From contig NAOQ01000159.1 in the NCBI GenBank assembly GCA_002751075.1, positions 46,599 to 110,598 on the forward strand: 64,000 nt of DNA. The letters are read 5' to 3'. The notes under the pieces are model-generated. The model was not told where the DNA came from. It saw only the letters and a list, made by a program, of their open reading frames with translations, and ran no database searches. This document shows positions 1-15,000 of this stretch, in pieces. A program made the position numbers and the translations under genes. The stretch comes from Ichthyophonus hoferi (taxonomy: Eukaryota; Opisthokonta; Ichthyosporea; Ichthyophonida; Ichthyophonidae). The number at the start of each line of letters is the position of its first letter. Positions within the stretch are counted from its first letter, which is position 1.

Positions 1-3000
1 ATATTGGCCATATATCATTGGAGGTTGACTATATAGATATGAAGGACTTAAATACGGTTGAAAGAAACAATGGACAACGGTTAGTAAAACAAAATATTTT
101 GAAATAATTGAATGATATATATATATATACATATACATACCTGGAATCCCTTCTGTACCATTTCACTGTCCGTACCAATCTCTGCAATAGCAGTCCATCT
201 TACTCTTTCTAGGTTATCAATCAGATCACGTCTACACGCTCCCACACCACCACCACCTGCACATTTAAAATTTATAGTTGGTTGGTCATTGGTTGGCTCA
301 GTCGTAATAATTCGATACTGCTATAAGCATAACAGAACTCTACAAAGGTAATAAAATATAAAACTATAAATGATCAATCATAGGATTCTATTACCCTTAA
401 GTTTAATCATCCTACAGGGTGTTAAAAGTAAAAAGACTAGCACGTGTCCTAGTCCCATTATAGGTTGAGCATATGGATAAGAATGAGGCCAAGCCAATGA
501 AGTAATTAAGACACATGACAACAAACCAGTCACGTACCAGTAGGCCAGGTGCCCGAATCAACACTCAGTACTTGTAAGATCTCTCGGTTGATCTCTTCAT
601 TGCCATCATTGACCGTAGTGATTTCACTGGCATCGCCACCACAGCCCAATCCCTAGACCCAGCTCTGTTAATATAGTAACCAAAGTCATACAGTACTAAA
701 CCATCCTGATTTCGTCAGTACCCCACCCATTCTTTATTATTATTATTATTATATAATGCCCCCTTATTGGCTTACTAATTTTTTTAAAAGGTAAAATTCT
801 TTTTTGGTATGTGTTATATTGTATTATATTATATTATAAATAATAAGGAGGTGGTATTGGAGGTAGTAGACTGTACCTGTAGATCGGAGATTCTCATCTG
901 CAGATGGGTTCTGGTATTGGGAGTATCCTGAACCACTAAGTGACTCACTTGAACCATTCTCTCCTCGATCACGTGGCATGCTTCCTCCTTTAGGCCATGA
1001 TCACGATAACCCTACACGCGCACGTCATCCATTGGTTAGTACTTATATATGTTTGGTCTGGCTTTGATCCACTACACCCTATTGGTCTAGATTATATATA
1101 GATCTTACATAATAATAATATCCAATAGTGAATAAGAATTTATTCACACAGTATTAGACATAGGCATATGAACCTATTTGTATTATCTATCAATGGAACA
1201 TAACATAAAAATCCCAACAACCAACCCAACAATAGGCACTTGTCCACATCTACCTACCCAATAATCCTGAAGGATTGGTTCCTCTCGTAAGAACAACTCA
1301 TCCAACTCCATTGCAAATACTCCTTCTATCTTCATGCCTCTCCACAAAGTCCATAGCTCCATTCTCTTGAACTGGGTAGTACAAGGACGTGAAAAGTATT
1401 CCACACTGTAGAACATAGGGTATAGTTTAGTGTATAAGGCGAGGCAGAGAGAGTCAGATGATTAGCATGGTTACCCCAATAAGCACTGTACAACACTTAG
1501 TTAAAAAAGGATATACTTAAATAAAGATGAGAGAAGTTAGAATACTGTATTGATATTATTATTATATCTATGAAGTAATTCGTAATAACATAAGCAGAGT
1601 AGGCCAGGTTCTACTATCAAGGCGATAGGATATCCTATACCTTATACTTTATATCCAGTAACTCTAATATACTACGGTATAATGGCAAGGTGTGTTTAGT
1701 TGACAAAGACTACCACCTCTCCTATCCTTTCCCCCAGCAGCACAAACAAAGTCAATCCAAACATTATCGCACAGAGAAAGAGGAAAGCATGGCGATGATA
1801 ACAATAACAACAACAACAACAACAGCAACAGCAACAACAATAACGTACCATTTATTCTTTCCAAATCTCCAGCCACCAACACGTTTCTTTAAGTTATGAT
1901 GAAGGAGTAGATCGTAGTGATAGATGGACCGAGGTGGGGTCTTCTCAATTAATCCATACCAATCATTCTTTACTATGGAAGGCGTTTCCACTTTCACCTT
2001 GCGATGAGCAATATTACCTGTACGAAGCTGTGCGGGAGAGGTATGTATGACATCAGTATTGCATCACACCACTTATTATTGTTATATTGTTGTTATTATT
2101 AGCGTTACTATTGGCTATTGCCAATCGCACATCACACCTCTACCCACCCATCCCCCACCCTCCAATTGAAACACATCAACCAATAGAGGCCTGGAGCATC
2201 ATCATACCATCATCAATCACCTTAGTGCATATGAACTACCAGTGCCCACGTACATACACACATACAGCATACCTTCATTGTCTGCAGGGTAGGGTGCAGG
2301 GGATGTACATAGGAGTAATGTGTGCGGTACTTGACGTGACGGGCATCAATATAGTCCACATAGGCAATATGGGGCTTATCTTCTCCTGACACACTACTGG
2401 CATACTTCACCGTCAGCACCCAGCCGTGGTCTGGATGTGCGTACGAGGCTCCTACCATTGGTGCGTTCACTCCCTCTTCGTCATAGAAGTAGGTGGCTTG
2501 AACCTCTTCTAGCTCTCCCCCTGGGTTTTGTGTGCATTTGCAGAATAGAGTGGACTGGACAATGGTGGATGATAGGTTAGATCTGTACATGCAAATGAAT
2601 ACAATACAATACAATACAACATGCCATGAATGCAAATGCTAACTGACATAACAGTAAAACAGTACGGCCCACTTAGTGCATAAAAAACCATACATAGAAC
2701 ATACAGCAAGTACTGAGAATATATATAGGACAAAGCTGAAAGTATATTTATTAGAAATAAAACAAGACACTACCCATTGCACAATAGAACATACATATTA
2801 TACATCCAATAGAATGATCCAAGTAGATACACTTAAATATACTTACATTGACAATATTGCCAAATTTAGGGTCATAGATCAGGTTCATATAACGATCACT
2901 CTCTGTGACGTCAGTGACGGCTTTGACGTTGCCACGGAACATGAAGGCAGCGGCTGGGAAACTCTTGCTGGTTGGTTCGTAGTGGAAAAACGCAGTCACT

Positions 3001-6000
3001 GGTTTACCGTTATCTCCCTGTGTTTGGTAGTGGGTGATGAGTGTGTAGCTAACGGTGTTATCATCGATTGGTTAAAGGAAACTGATAGTGAAGGTACAAG
3101 AATACAAGTGATGTGATGAAGTCAACAAAGTGAGCGAGCGAGCGAGCGATGACGTGATCTATTTCCAAACAGGTAGATAGAGATAATAACCCCATATGTT
3201 AACATACTATAATGTTATTACATTACATTACATTGGGTAGCCCAGGTATAATAACTAGGGGCTATAGGTTAGAAATCATTACTACTATGTACCCGTATAT
3301 CACGTACCTTGGCTCGGAATTGGCGAGTCAGACGCCAGGATTTACTCTGGCCCGAATACTCGGATATCACCGAAGGATTTCCCTTGGGTGTGGCCGCCAA
3401 CAGACCTGTGTGACATACCACCAATCAATACTTCATTTATTATGAGGATATGGATTGACCATAAAAGCAATTCAAGTGCTGCAATTGGTTATAATATAAT
3501 ATAGTATAATCTCAGCCACCATCAACATAACATCCAATTCTCTCACATCTACGTTATCTACCAATCAGTACCTAGTCACACCAACTGAACCTATGACGTA
3601 CCACCATCCTCATATTATAAAAACACTACCCTACCCTGTTGCTATATACATTTATCAAGAACCGTTTAGAAAGACGTCGAGAAAAGGTTATATCAACTAA
3701 TAGAGCTAACAACATAAACGATATATATAGGTAGAGACCTAGAAGCATATATACCTTCAAAGTGATTTACTACGCGTAGGCCAGGTGTACTGTCATCCAC
3801 AAAGGCAGTTATGGGAGTATCAGTGTCATAATACTTAATGTAAGAAAGCTTACGATCTACTATATAATGCTCTCGATTTAGACCCTTGCGTGTACGAGAC
3901 AGGAAGTGTACCACTGTTGGGATATAGGAAGAGAGAGAGAGAAAGAAAGAGGTGTTAAAAGTCAGGTACACGCTGAGATACTTAACAATATAAGACATAG
4001 AAGCAGTTTAATTGTACAGGCCCCAGCCAGTCACTGGCATATAATGGTAAAACCTCAATAATACCAGTACGTTACCAACTCTATACAAAATAAAATATAA
4101 TGTAGAGTTATGTGCTATCTTGTATTATGATTACAAAGTGTAACAAAGAGCAAAAGACAAGGACAGTGTAAGCAGCATCCAGTTAAAAAAGAAGAATTAA
4201 AAAAGGAAAAAAAAAGAAACCAAACGCCTATGAATACAGCACACAAGCAACATCACATGATTGAAACAAACTGCAATTAACCCAATTAACCTACTTGTAT
4301 TATTGGTCCATAGCAAGTTAATGGAGAGGAACAATTGGAGTTGACGGGACAACCAAAAGACGTAAGGTAACAACGGACAGAGAATCGAGGGCATGGCTCT
4401 ACCAAAACCTTCTCCTCTGCAGAAATGCAGTTCACGACCGAAACGAGAATCGGCAGTGACAGAGTAGAATAACAAACGCAGGAAGTTCTGGAAACGATAG
4501 GACGTCCATTGTAACCGCGATAGAGTCACATCTTGAACGAAGGACCCTTCAAGTTCCTCTTGCCTATATCAATGAAATGATGGCGTTAATTTTTTTAAAA
4601 AATTAAAGTTATAAAACATCTATTCTTTCGTATGAGTGTAGGTGTAGTGTGTAATCTATAGAGTATAGTCGTAAATATAGTCGGAAATCAACTCAGGTTC
4701 ATGAGAAGTATCTTGTGAAAAAAATGTTTTTATACACTAGTTCGCATATATATATATATATAGAAAAGATATAGAAAATAATGTCTTGAGAAAGATGCCA
4801 CGATCACCATTCTATCAGAAAAGGTTCTATAGCAATACACCTGTGATAGAAACATACTAGCCGCAACAAATGTTTTTTTTTAAAAAAAAAGAACAGGAAC
4901 AAAAGCAGTCAAAGAAGAAAAAAAGAAAAAAAGCAAAAACAGAAACAGAAACAGAAACAAAAACAAAAACAAAAGAAAGAAAGAAAAAGACTATATACTT
5001 ACGCGGAGTAAAACGACTCGCCGCCAGTCTGGTCTAACATAACATCCACTACTTCATTAATACGCATGTTGAGCTCGTATGCCAGACATGATCGCGCCAC
5101 ATACATAGAGAGAATATCTTGTGGTCTCTCGGCCAGTTCATCGGAGGTCGCGCCTACTACTCGCATGTATTCTGGATGGGAATGTGTTGTATGTTAGTAT
5201 AGGTTATTGTACTCTGTTGTATGGTATGGTATTGTAATTATATGTATAACCACTACAGTACATATAGCATGACTGTCGCATATATACATATACAGAAAGT
5301 TGATACAGTTATGTTTAGGCATTAGTGACACTAATAATTGGTTGGCAAGTAGTTAATTCAATGACTCATGGCTGTGAAACAGAATCAAGGGTGATTTGCA
5401 ATAACAATAAAAATAACAATAACAGAAAAGAACAAAGAGAATGTGAATATAAATAAACGATAAGTAGAGGTTGTGACTATCTAACTGTAAGGTTTAATAT
5501 AACATACAACATCAACAAACTCAATAATAGGCAAAGTAAAGTCATAAGGCTATACAAGAACAGAAAAGAAAAAAGATGAGGTGATTCTTGAAATGCTTAA
5601 CATAAGAAACAGAGAAAAGAACATAGAAAAAAAAGACACCTTGTAGTTCATCAAAGGCAATGCCTTCCATGGGAGGTAGAGCACTGAAGTCAATCTGGTG
5701 TTCGTGCAATACCTTGTGTGCCAAGTCATAGTATATAGTCATGTAGTCCACAATGAATGCACGTACAGTTGGCGGTACTGTATACACATACACAGAAGGC
5801 AATGTGTCGTAGGTTAGTTAGGGTTAATAGAGAGGTATAGAGGTACATTACATATGATTAAACACGGTCATCCTATAGGTAGATAAGAAATTATAAATTA
5901 TAATGCTAGATTCGGTTGGTGTTAAGAGTCTTTTTTTAATTTTTGAATACTAAACATATCTTCATGACACTCTATCCCATTGGCTTAATAACTACTGTTT

Positions 6001-9000
6001 GAAATGGTCACTATTGGTAGGAGTGGTCATATAGATAAATAAATAGAGTCTGCAAACAACAAGATAAACCAAAACATGATGAGTGCAATTCAAGTAGCAA
6101 GAGAAAGAGAGGCGGAAAGGGTGCTTACATCTCACCCACTGAGTGCTTAGATTGGCTAGGAGAGCGGAATCTCGTAACATAGCGCTACCAAAATCTGAAC
6201 GCATGGCTGAGGTAGAAATAATGTTAGATCATTGGTTATCTATCACAGGTATCCTTATACAATATAGGTCCATTAAGCAGGCAACATACTATTTCTCCAC
6301 AATTATCATAAAAAACATATACATATAGATAGAGATAGAGAAGAGAGAGAGGCTTAACAATGGGCTGAGTCAACCTACAAACTAATGCTAAGAAGCGTCA
6401 GCTAAATAAGGAATATATATTACCATATATAGTTATTTATGACTAGTATACCAAGTATTAGTAATATATAATATAAATATCTAGATCACATTGGCTATAT
6501 AAGTAACTATGCACACACATACACACATATACATATACATATCTACATACCCATCAACGCATTCCCATTCATATTAGCCAATTGATAGCAAATACGTTGT
6601 GGCAGACGGGTCTCAGGCTCCAATAAGATCTCGGCAATAACTGCATGGTAGTGACTCATACCGAATGATTCCATGTACTCGTGAACCACACCCTCGGCTA
6701 CTATATGCGTCATCATGTCAGCCCCTACATTGGATGGTGTGCCAATGTACACTCGCAGTTTGTCCTTGTCAGGGTCATATTCAGAAAGCGCCTATTGGGT
6801 GGATATCATAGTATCATTAGAAACTCTGGCCACTCACCCAGAGATATATACAATGTTATAGCATAGATTAACACAAATTAACATAGATTAACGTAGATTA
6901 ATAATTGGACGAAAATACAGAAATAAAAATATGAATAGATTGGAACAAAGAGCTTATAGAGTACATTAGATCATTACCAACATAATATTACAATAGAAAA
7001 ACGGGCGGGGGAATGTACATAACAACCGGTAAAGAAAAAGAAAAATAGAACCGAATATATATACTCACCACGTATATAACTCTATAAACATTAATACGTA
7101 TATTTGCCTTTATACTTCAGAATATATTAAATTATACTATACTATACGAATATATATATATATCCATTGGGTCAACAAAACCCACAAACACAAGTGAGAG
7201 GAACAAAGGCCGTTACATACTGCATAGCCTTGAGTAGCATCAATCTGCATGGCGGCCTCCAAAACCATATACACTTTAATACGTCCACTCTGAATACCCT
7301 CACAGATCACGTTCAGCGTTTGCACTCTGTTAGGTCATAACGTCATAGCAGGTTAGTATAAAAAAGACATAGTGTATAGGGTATATAGGGGCTAAAAGAT
7401 ATAGTGTATAAGGTACAACATATACAGGCCGAATAATATATATTATATTATCTACCTCTAATACCTCTACCTATAACCGAGGGCGGTGCGAGTATAGAAT
7501 TTACTTCCATATATGGTATAGCAATACACTTACCCAGTTGGGAAGGCGGCTTGTAGAACGGGAGAAAGCATATTGTACGAATTAGCGGCATCACTAATGA
7601 TCTCTATAGTCTTTTGACCAATAGCATCACCTGCTCTGATCTTTAGGCGCTGGGTCTTATTGAGTGCTAAGGGCTCCAGGGTTTTATCACGGACCGCCTA
7701 GAAAATATGATTGGTTAATCTCTCTTATACTTGCCTATATATAGTTTCACATATTGACAAGACAACGCCGTAAAAAACAAATAAAAGACATAAACTTCAA
7801 CTGTCCAAACCTAGTCAAAGCTATATATGATCCACAACCAACCTGTTCGGAGGACAAGCCCTCAGGACCAATCCAAGACTGACCGGAAGACATTAAGGTA
7901 GGAGAGAGAGAGACTCCCCTATGGACCTGTAGGTTACGTCTCTGCAAGAACACACAAGACCCACCGAAGATCCAGCCACCTACAACCAGCCCGGATACAG
8001 CAAAGGACACGTCTTTCATACCTGTAGGAGACACCCATGTTTCAATATCGTAATGTCTAGTACAAGTCTGAGCGGTTGGCTTACATCTACCTATATATTT
8101 GTATACCATACCAATAATCTACTTTAAAATAACCAATAATATAATATACATTAACAGGTGCAAATGTGATGCGATCTACATACCAATCCAATCCAATCAT
8201 CTCTACTTATACCAACCAACCATACTTATTATTATAATTAAACTACCCTGCTTCATTGCACATCGTATGTGGGTGTGTCATTGGCATATCCCCTTCCTCC
8301 CCCTCTCCCCCTCGAACATCTTTAACCAATTAAACACCGGCATGTCCGTCCATACCTATGACTAATCCGAGACCAGTGCCTAAACCAAGCACACAACCCA
8401 GGAACAGGCCAGCATTGACTTGAGCATCCTTATTGGACATGAAGAGTTTGTGGAAGAGACCGAACAACAGACCAAAGTAGCCAGATGTCGCTATTAGATA
8501 GAATTTAACAGCCTCTCCTAAGTTAGGAAGCCCCCTTACAAGGCCCAAGCCGATAATACAGCCAGATGTGATAATAAAGACAATCAGCAAGGCACCGATA
8601 AACCGTTTGAGTTCGTTGTAGTAAAAGTCGCTTTTCTGGCGTTTGCGGGCATTTAAAAGCTGTGGAGGTGGTGGTATATAGAGGTGAATAACAAGGGACC
8701 AAAAAAGGAAGGAGAGAAAGAAAGCGAGCAAGAACACGATAGGATATAAAACTTATAAAAGACACAATTATAGAGGTCATGTAGTATGCAAATGCATAGT
8801 ACGTTATTATAAGTGTATGTGCCTATGTTTATGTATATGTATACGCATGTCTCTACATAAATAAAGCAGACATAGTTACAGATAGGAACAAAAAAAGGGA
8901 AAAAAAAAAAAGTGAAGGAGATAATATATGGTAAGTATATGTTTATATGTATGTACACATACACATACACATACATATACATAGATATACATATACATAT

Positions 9001-12000
9001 ATGCCTTACCCCTTCCTTATCATGCAGACCCAGTCTAGCGCTATTCCATGACGCTTCGGTATAGGAGATACTAGCCAAGTTAAGTTCGAAAGTACCGGCA
9101 GACAGCAACATAAAGATAGTAGCCCAACCAAGACCTAATAAGGACACACAATACATTGGTGTTAAACATATAATTTAAACCTCCATATCTATTGGTATAC
9201 ACAGTTAATAAGCTTAACTTTCCCCTATCTCTTCTATCCATTCTAATAATGTATTTACAGCCACAAGTTTTTCTCGGCGGCTACCCATTGGGGTGTAGAC
9301 CCTGATATCCAACCAATTAGAAAGGTTGATACTTCATAGTCCCACCTCCAAACAGGGAAATGTCATACGTACCTACAGAAAGAACTAGTCTATAGACACT
9401 AGTATGCTACATATACACAAATATATACTATACTATATACTATACGCTGTACTCCACACTATACTCAATATATATGTACAGTCCTCTGTGAAGACCCAAG
9501 TACCACATCATATCATATCCTATCATATACCATACCATACACTATATACCATACATACCGAATGAATATGACACTGAAACCGCTCCCGGCAGTACAACGA
9601 AGATACCATTGCCGGAGAAGAGAGTAACCCAACGATCAATAAAAATAAGGAAGAAATACATCCAACCAAAGGCGATGGCCTGGGCCTCAAAAGCAAACAG
9701 AAGTCCTCCACGGTTTAGCTTCTCTACTGAGAATTTCTGTAATGCGTAAAACAAAGCTCCAAATGTTAGCCTCTCATTGTTTAATATACTATACTATACC
9801 GTACATACCTTGTATTATACTGTAATACAATACAATAACTATTAACAAACCTTCCCTACCTATATGACTATATGACAGTAAACCAATCACTATCCTCCAT
9901 CCCCGTAAATCTATAATATTATTTACCTAACATCATTTGTGTCGTTATTTTGGTGTGCATAAAACTTTTAATGGTTACATGCGATTGGAATCGATTATAT
10001 TAGATTATATTATATTAGATTAGAGTATATATAGTTATTATTAATTAGAGCATATACAGTTATTATTAATATTTTATGTACTATGTACTATGTACTATAT
10101 AATATATTATCTAATATATTCACAAGCTACAAGGCTACAAGCTCAGTGAAAATTTTCTATAATGTATTGTATTTTGTACCAATAATATATATTTTTAATT
10201 GTTTAATTTTTCATTTACTTTCATGTTTGAATCAAGGACATTTATAAGAACGGACGATTAATGGCATACTATACATAAACAATGTAAAAGTAAAACTACA
10301 CGGAAAGACAACACAAGTAAACAAATTCGTACCTTTTTAATATCACCCAAGGCTTGCTTTAGTAACACATCCCATTGGAAGGACGCCCAAGGATGTTTTG
10401 TTTGACCTGTTCGCATAAGATACCAAGCCTGGGTATCGAGGATTAAGCGAAATAAGTATAGATAGAGTTACTAAATGTATAGATGATATACTTATATGAT
10501 GTACTATATATGCGATATTACACTCTATTACCTACTACAATAACATAATATAAGATACTATAATATATCATACACATAGTATCAACACAATAACACAGAC
10601 ATTGACAGTAAACATGTATACCTACCATTAGAATCTTTTCCATTTTCTCTTGAGCAAGACGATCCTCTATAATCTGCATAGGGTCCCCTTCTTCAAGCTT
10701 TTGGTTTCTTTTAAAGGGCTGCTTATTGTTTAATCTCTCTCCCAACTGTGCACCCATAGTCGTGTCAATGTTTGCAAATGTGTATTACTATACACACACA
10801 CACACATATATATACAGGGTATATGGTTGGATAAATCAGGGTATAAAATAATTAAAAGGTATATATGATTGAACGGAATGGGAAATTAAAGAAAATAGAA
10901 AAATGGATACTTGGATAAAATGAGTGAGTAGATTTAGTATAAATAAGTGATTGGATAAAATGTGTAAACAGTTTTTAATATAGTTTTTAATATACGTACA
11001 CATAAATGCATCTATCTACCTACAGCCACTCACAAGAACACAACATTTTATTACAGAACTTAGATTGGGTTACAAATCTAAACCACACCAACGCAGACAT
11101 TCCATAATATATCTGCAATCCTTAATCTCACAATCAACCAATCACCTTTCATCCTCTGCTACACATCACTATGTAAATATAGAATCATAACATAACATAA
11201 CATAACATATAAGGTATGCACATACAATCATCATAAAGTAGTTTCTGGATCTTCTTTCCCATCTTTTCTCTCTCTTTCCGTGGTCTGTGAGAGATTCTCC
11301 CTCACGTCTCTTAGGCTTTGCCACTACATTGGCATACAACTTTTCAATATCGGCCACCTGCATAGCACCATTTATTAGTGATGTTACGTACCTCCTATCC
11401 CTTATCTCTTGCATATTACCCGACATATACTATACTATACCTATATTCTATAAACATACAGCGTACTTAAGAAAAAGCTTAAATGTCATAGTAACCCAAA
11501 CCATGAATATACAAAACGAAATGATTTTTTCTAGAGTTGGCTACATACAATCATAATGAAATAAGCTTTTAACAAGTTAATATTATGGTTATAATTACGT
11601 GAACGAAAATAAAAATAATGATATGTAACTCTAATCACCACTGTAGAGCTGTATAGTATAGTGCACTAAATGTTTATAAGTATAGCAGAGAATTATTGAT
11701 GAAAGAGTGTACCAGTTGTGTGACTAACTGTTATAACCTAATGACAGGATAATTAAACAGCAAAAACACTAAACATGGTATATCTATAGTATAACAGTAG
11801 TATAGTATAACAGAGGTGTAGAACATAACCACAAACCTTTGTAATGTGGATAGAGTTCGGCCAGCCAGCCCACATTGCACCGACCCATCTATAACTGTAG
11901 ATTAGGTATACAGTAGCGAAAAACATGACACCGTAATAGATATAGATCACGTCAAATTGATTTTCTGGAGTAAAGTACACATTCTCAAGTACGATGGATA

Positions 12001-15000
12001 TAACCATGGGGAAAAGCAGGGCGAGCATTGCATACATCACACATCGAGGACCCGCACTGGCAACCACGTAGTCATTACCAGTCTGCATGATAAACAGAGC
12101 TGTACAAGAGAGGGAGAGTGTGTGTGAGAGAGTGAGAGAGAGTGTGTGTGTGAGAGAGTGAGAGAGAGAGAGGGGGTGAGAAAGGGAAGCAAAGAAAGAC
12201 ATGAATTGGTCCGTATAAGGTTGTCCAAGATATACAATAGGCCAGTAAACGGGAGGGAGAGGGCATAGGCCACGAGAACAACACAATAGGTCTTCCTCAT
12301 ATACACAGAAACCACACATATTATAATAATAGTCAAGTCATCAATAGCTGCTAGATAAAAAAATAATATGACCTTCATCAGATAAACATATAAATAAATA
12401 GACAGAGGTTGTATATACGTGGCAGGGAACAAAGAAGAAGAAAAAAAAAAACAAATTGTGTATTTGTATATGATATATATATATATATATATATACGTAT
12501 AGATAGATAACAGAAACAATATAGGATAGACAGACTTACACGACATGAAAATAAGGAAAACGGAGAAAGTCAGCGTATAACAGAACGAAAAAATTCCCCA
12601 AAGAACATTCCGGCTGATCGTAATGGAGATGAAGGTAGCAATGGAGAAAAGCACTGACAAGATCAGACCCATGGTAAACCTGTAGGTGTACAGTATATGT
12701 GATTTATGAATATGTGTACACAATAGTATATACAGTACAGTACAATACAGTATACATGTACATGCATATATACAAACGTATACACATACATATAAGTGTC
12801 ATTACTTTTTCTTTTTTACGTTCCATCTCATATAGACCTAAGATTACTCCCAAAGGGAAGTACTACTATTACTATTATTACTACTATCACTATTATCATT
12901 ACTAATATTACTATAATTATTATAAAATATAAAATGGCACATATGAACATGAAAGCGAATATACAGTGCCCATAACCATCAGTGCAACCACATCCATATC
13001 TACAAAATACACAGAATATGATTAAAAAACATAAAAGGCAACCGCCATATAAGGTAACCATACACATGCAGGAAACAGGAAACACCAAGCATGATATACA
13101 ATCAATGAAAGCTCACCTTCTCACGGAGGCGGCTAACATCAGAGGTACGGAATATTGACTGAAGTAGTAGGCACAAACACGAGCCACGGAGTTCATTATT
13201 CCACCTATGATTTTTTAACCATGCGGAGAACAGAGGGTAGAAAGGTGGTATTATGTTAGTGTTAATGTAGCAACGTAATTGTATATATGTATAAATAGAC
13301 AGTAATAAGAGATAGAGTAAAGGCCATAGACAGGGAAAGGGAGAGATATAGTAACAACTAGTAACAACAAACAACGAGAATCCATAAGGTAATGATAATT
13401 TCATATGCTATTGTATTTTAAAACTTCACGCAACTGGTTTACAGGTGCAGTATAGTTAGTTATTTTCTCCTGGTTTTGGTTTTAGGAAATTTCATTTGCT
13501 ATTTTTTTTTAAAAAAAATATATATATTCAAGTGAGTTTTATTCTTTATAATATAGAGATAATTGATTATTTGATCGTTATCATGAATAGAATTTGAAAT
13601 CTTAGTTATACGTTAGTTGTATTTTTATTATTTTATGTAGAATAAACAGAATAACGTAGAATGAAAAAGAAAAAGAAAATATATTTCCAATTTCCAATGA
13701 TAATAATAGAATAAATAGAATAGTATAGAAAAAAAGAAAGAAAGATAAAACACTGTACGTACCCATAGTTGAGAACACAACCAAGAAAGACAAGTTCACC
13801 ATGTTGAGAGCTGGCCCAGACATACTTTTACTACTAAACACACCCGATCCAGTAAACATAATCAAAACCAAATCTAGTAAAGCAGGTACAGTAAAGAACA
13901 TTCCCGATGAAAGTCGCTTGAAGAAGTCGCCTGATCCACCACCTTCAAGTTTTTCACTTTGTGACTCAGCAGAGCCCCCGATAATCTCAGATTTCACTAC
14001 CTGTGAATATAGTGTATAGAATCAATAGATTGTACACATAATGTAATATGCATGTTGTATTCATCATTAATAATAAATAATACATGATAGATAACACAGA
14101 ACAGGGTTTAAACGTTATAAGTAATTTCTAAAATTACATAAAAATACAACGCAATCATCGCATGTTTAAAAAATCAATACAATCAATGATGCAGAAATGA
14201 CATGCGACCAATAGCCAAAACGAATTACGATCATTGATGATAAAGCAGGGTCAAATAATAAACATACGAATAAACCAATAAGCCAAAAAAAAACAAAACT
14301 AAAATTAAAGGGAAAAAAATAATCGACGTACCTTTGATCTAATATGCTGGAAGACACTGACACCCAATTGGTTGGAAGATAGATTAAACAGTGATTTAAT
14401 CTTATCACGTGACACCAACATCTCTACTCCCACGGTGACCTGATCCTCCTCAGGGAGAGGCAAGGGATTCTTTTGCATCACTTTAAGGCATATTTCCTGT
14501 TGGGAATGAGAAAGAGAAAGAGTGGGTAAGAAGCATGACTATCACCCTCTATAATAGCTAACTACCCATGTCATTCATAAAACAGGTCTCACTTCATGAA
14601 AATTAAACACCAGCAAAAATCCTTCTGTTCATCTATCAACATATATGTTTCGTATAAAAACAAAACTCCAGTATTATTACTATTACTGGTACGTTCTAGC
14701 TGAACACGTAAGAAACGTGGGTAATAATAAATAAATAAAAAACAAACGACTGATTTAAAGAGGTCACCAACCAGGCCACTAGGTTTAAGCTATGCTACCA
14801 AGTTCATAGAAGATCTCAAGGTACCTAGAAAGAAGGTAGCCAAGATAACAATACTTGCAACACACTTTAAATATTGAAGTGATAATAATAACATAATACA
14901 AACGTCCGATAGAACATGGGCCAGAGTAAAGAAGATAACCAACCTTTAGAGCTACACGCTGGAAGGTACTGTGTACAAGAATATGCAGGTAGGCAAGCCT

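Noticed and set aside
1764-1850. Valine-rich membrane helix at the end of giant-gene exon 47
   Set aside because: It is the reverse reading of an AAC microsatellite. A GTACGT donor in the right phase just before it joins smoothly to the exon at 1405, so the stretch is intronic.
12037-12723. Single 228-residue minus-strand frame
   Set aside because: It reads through introns in the wrong frame. The true exons here are 12679-12540 and 12099-11837.
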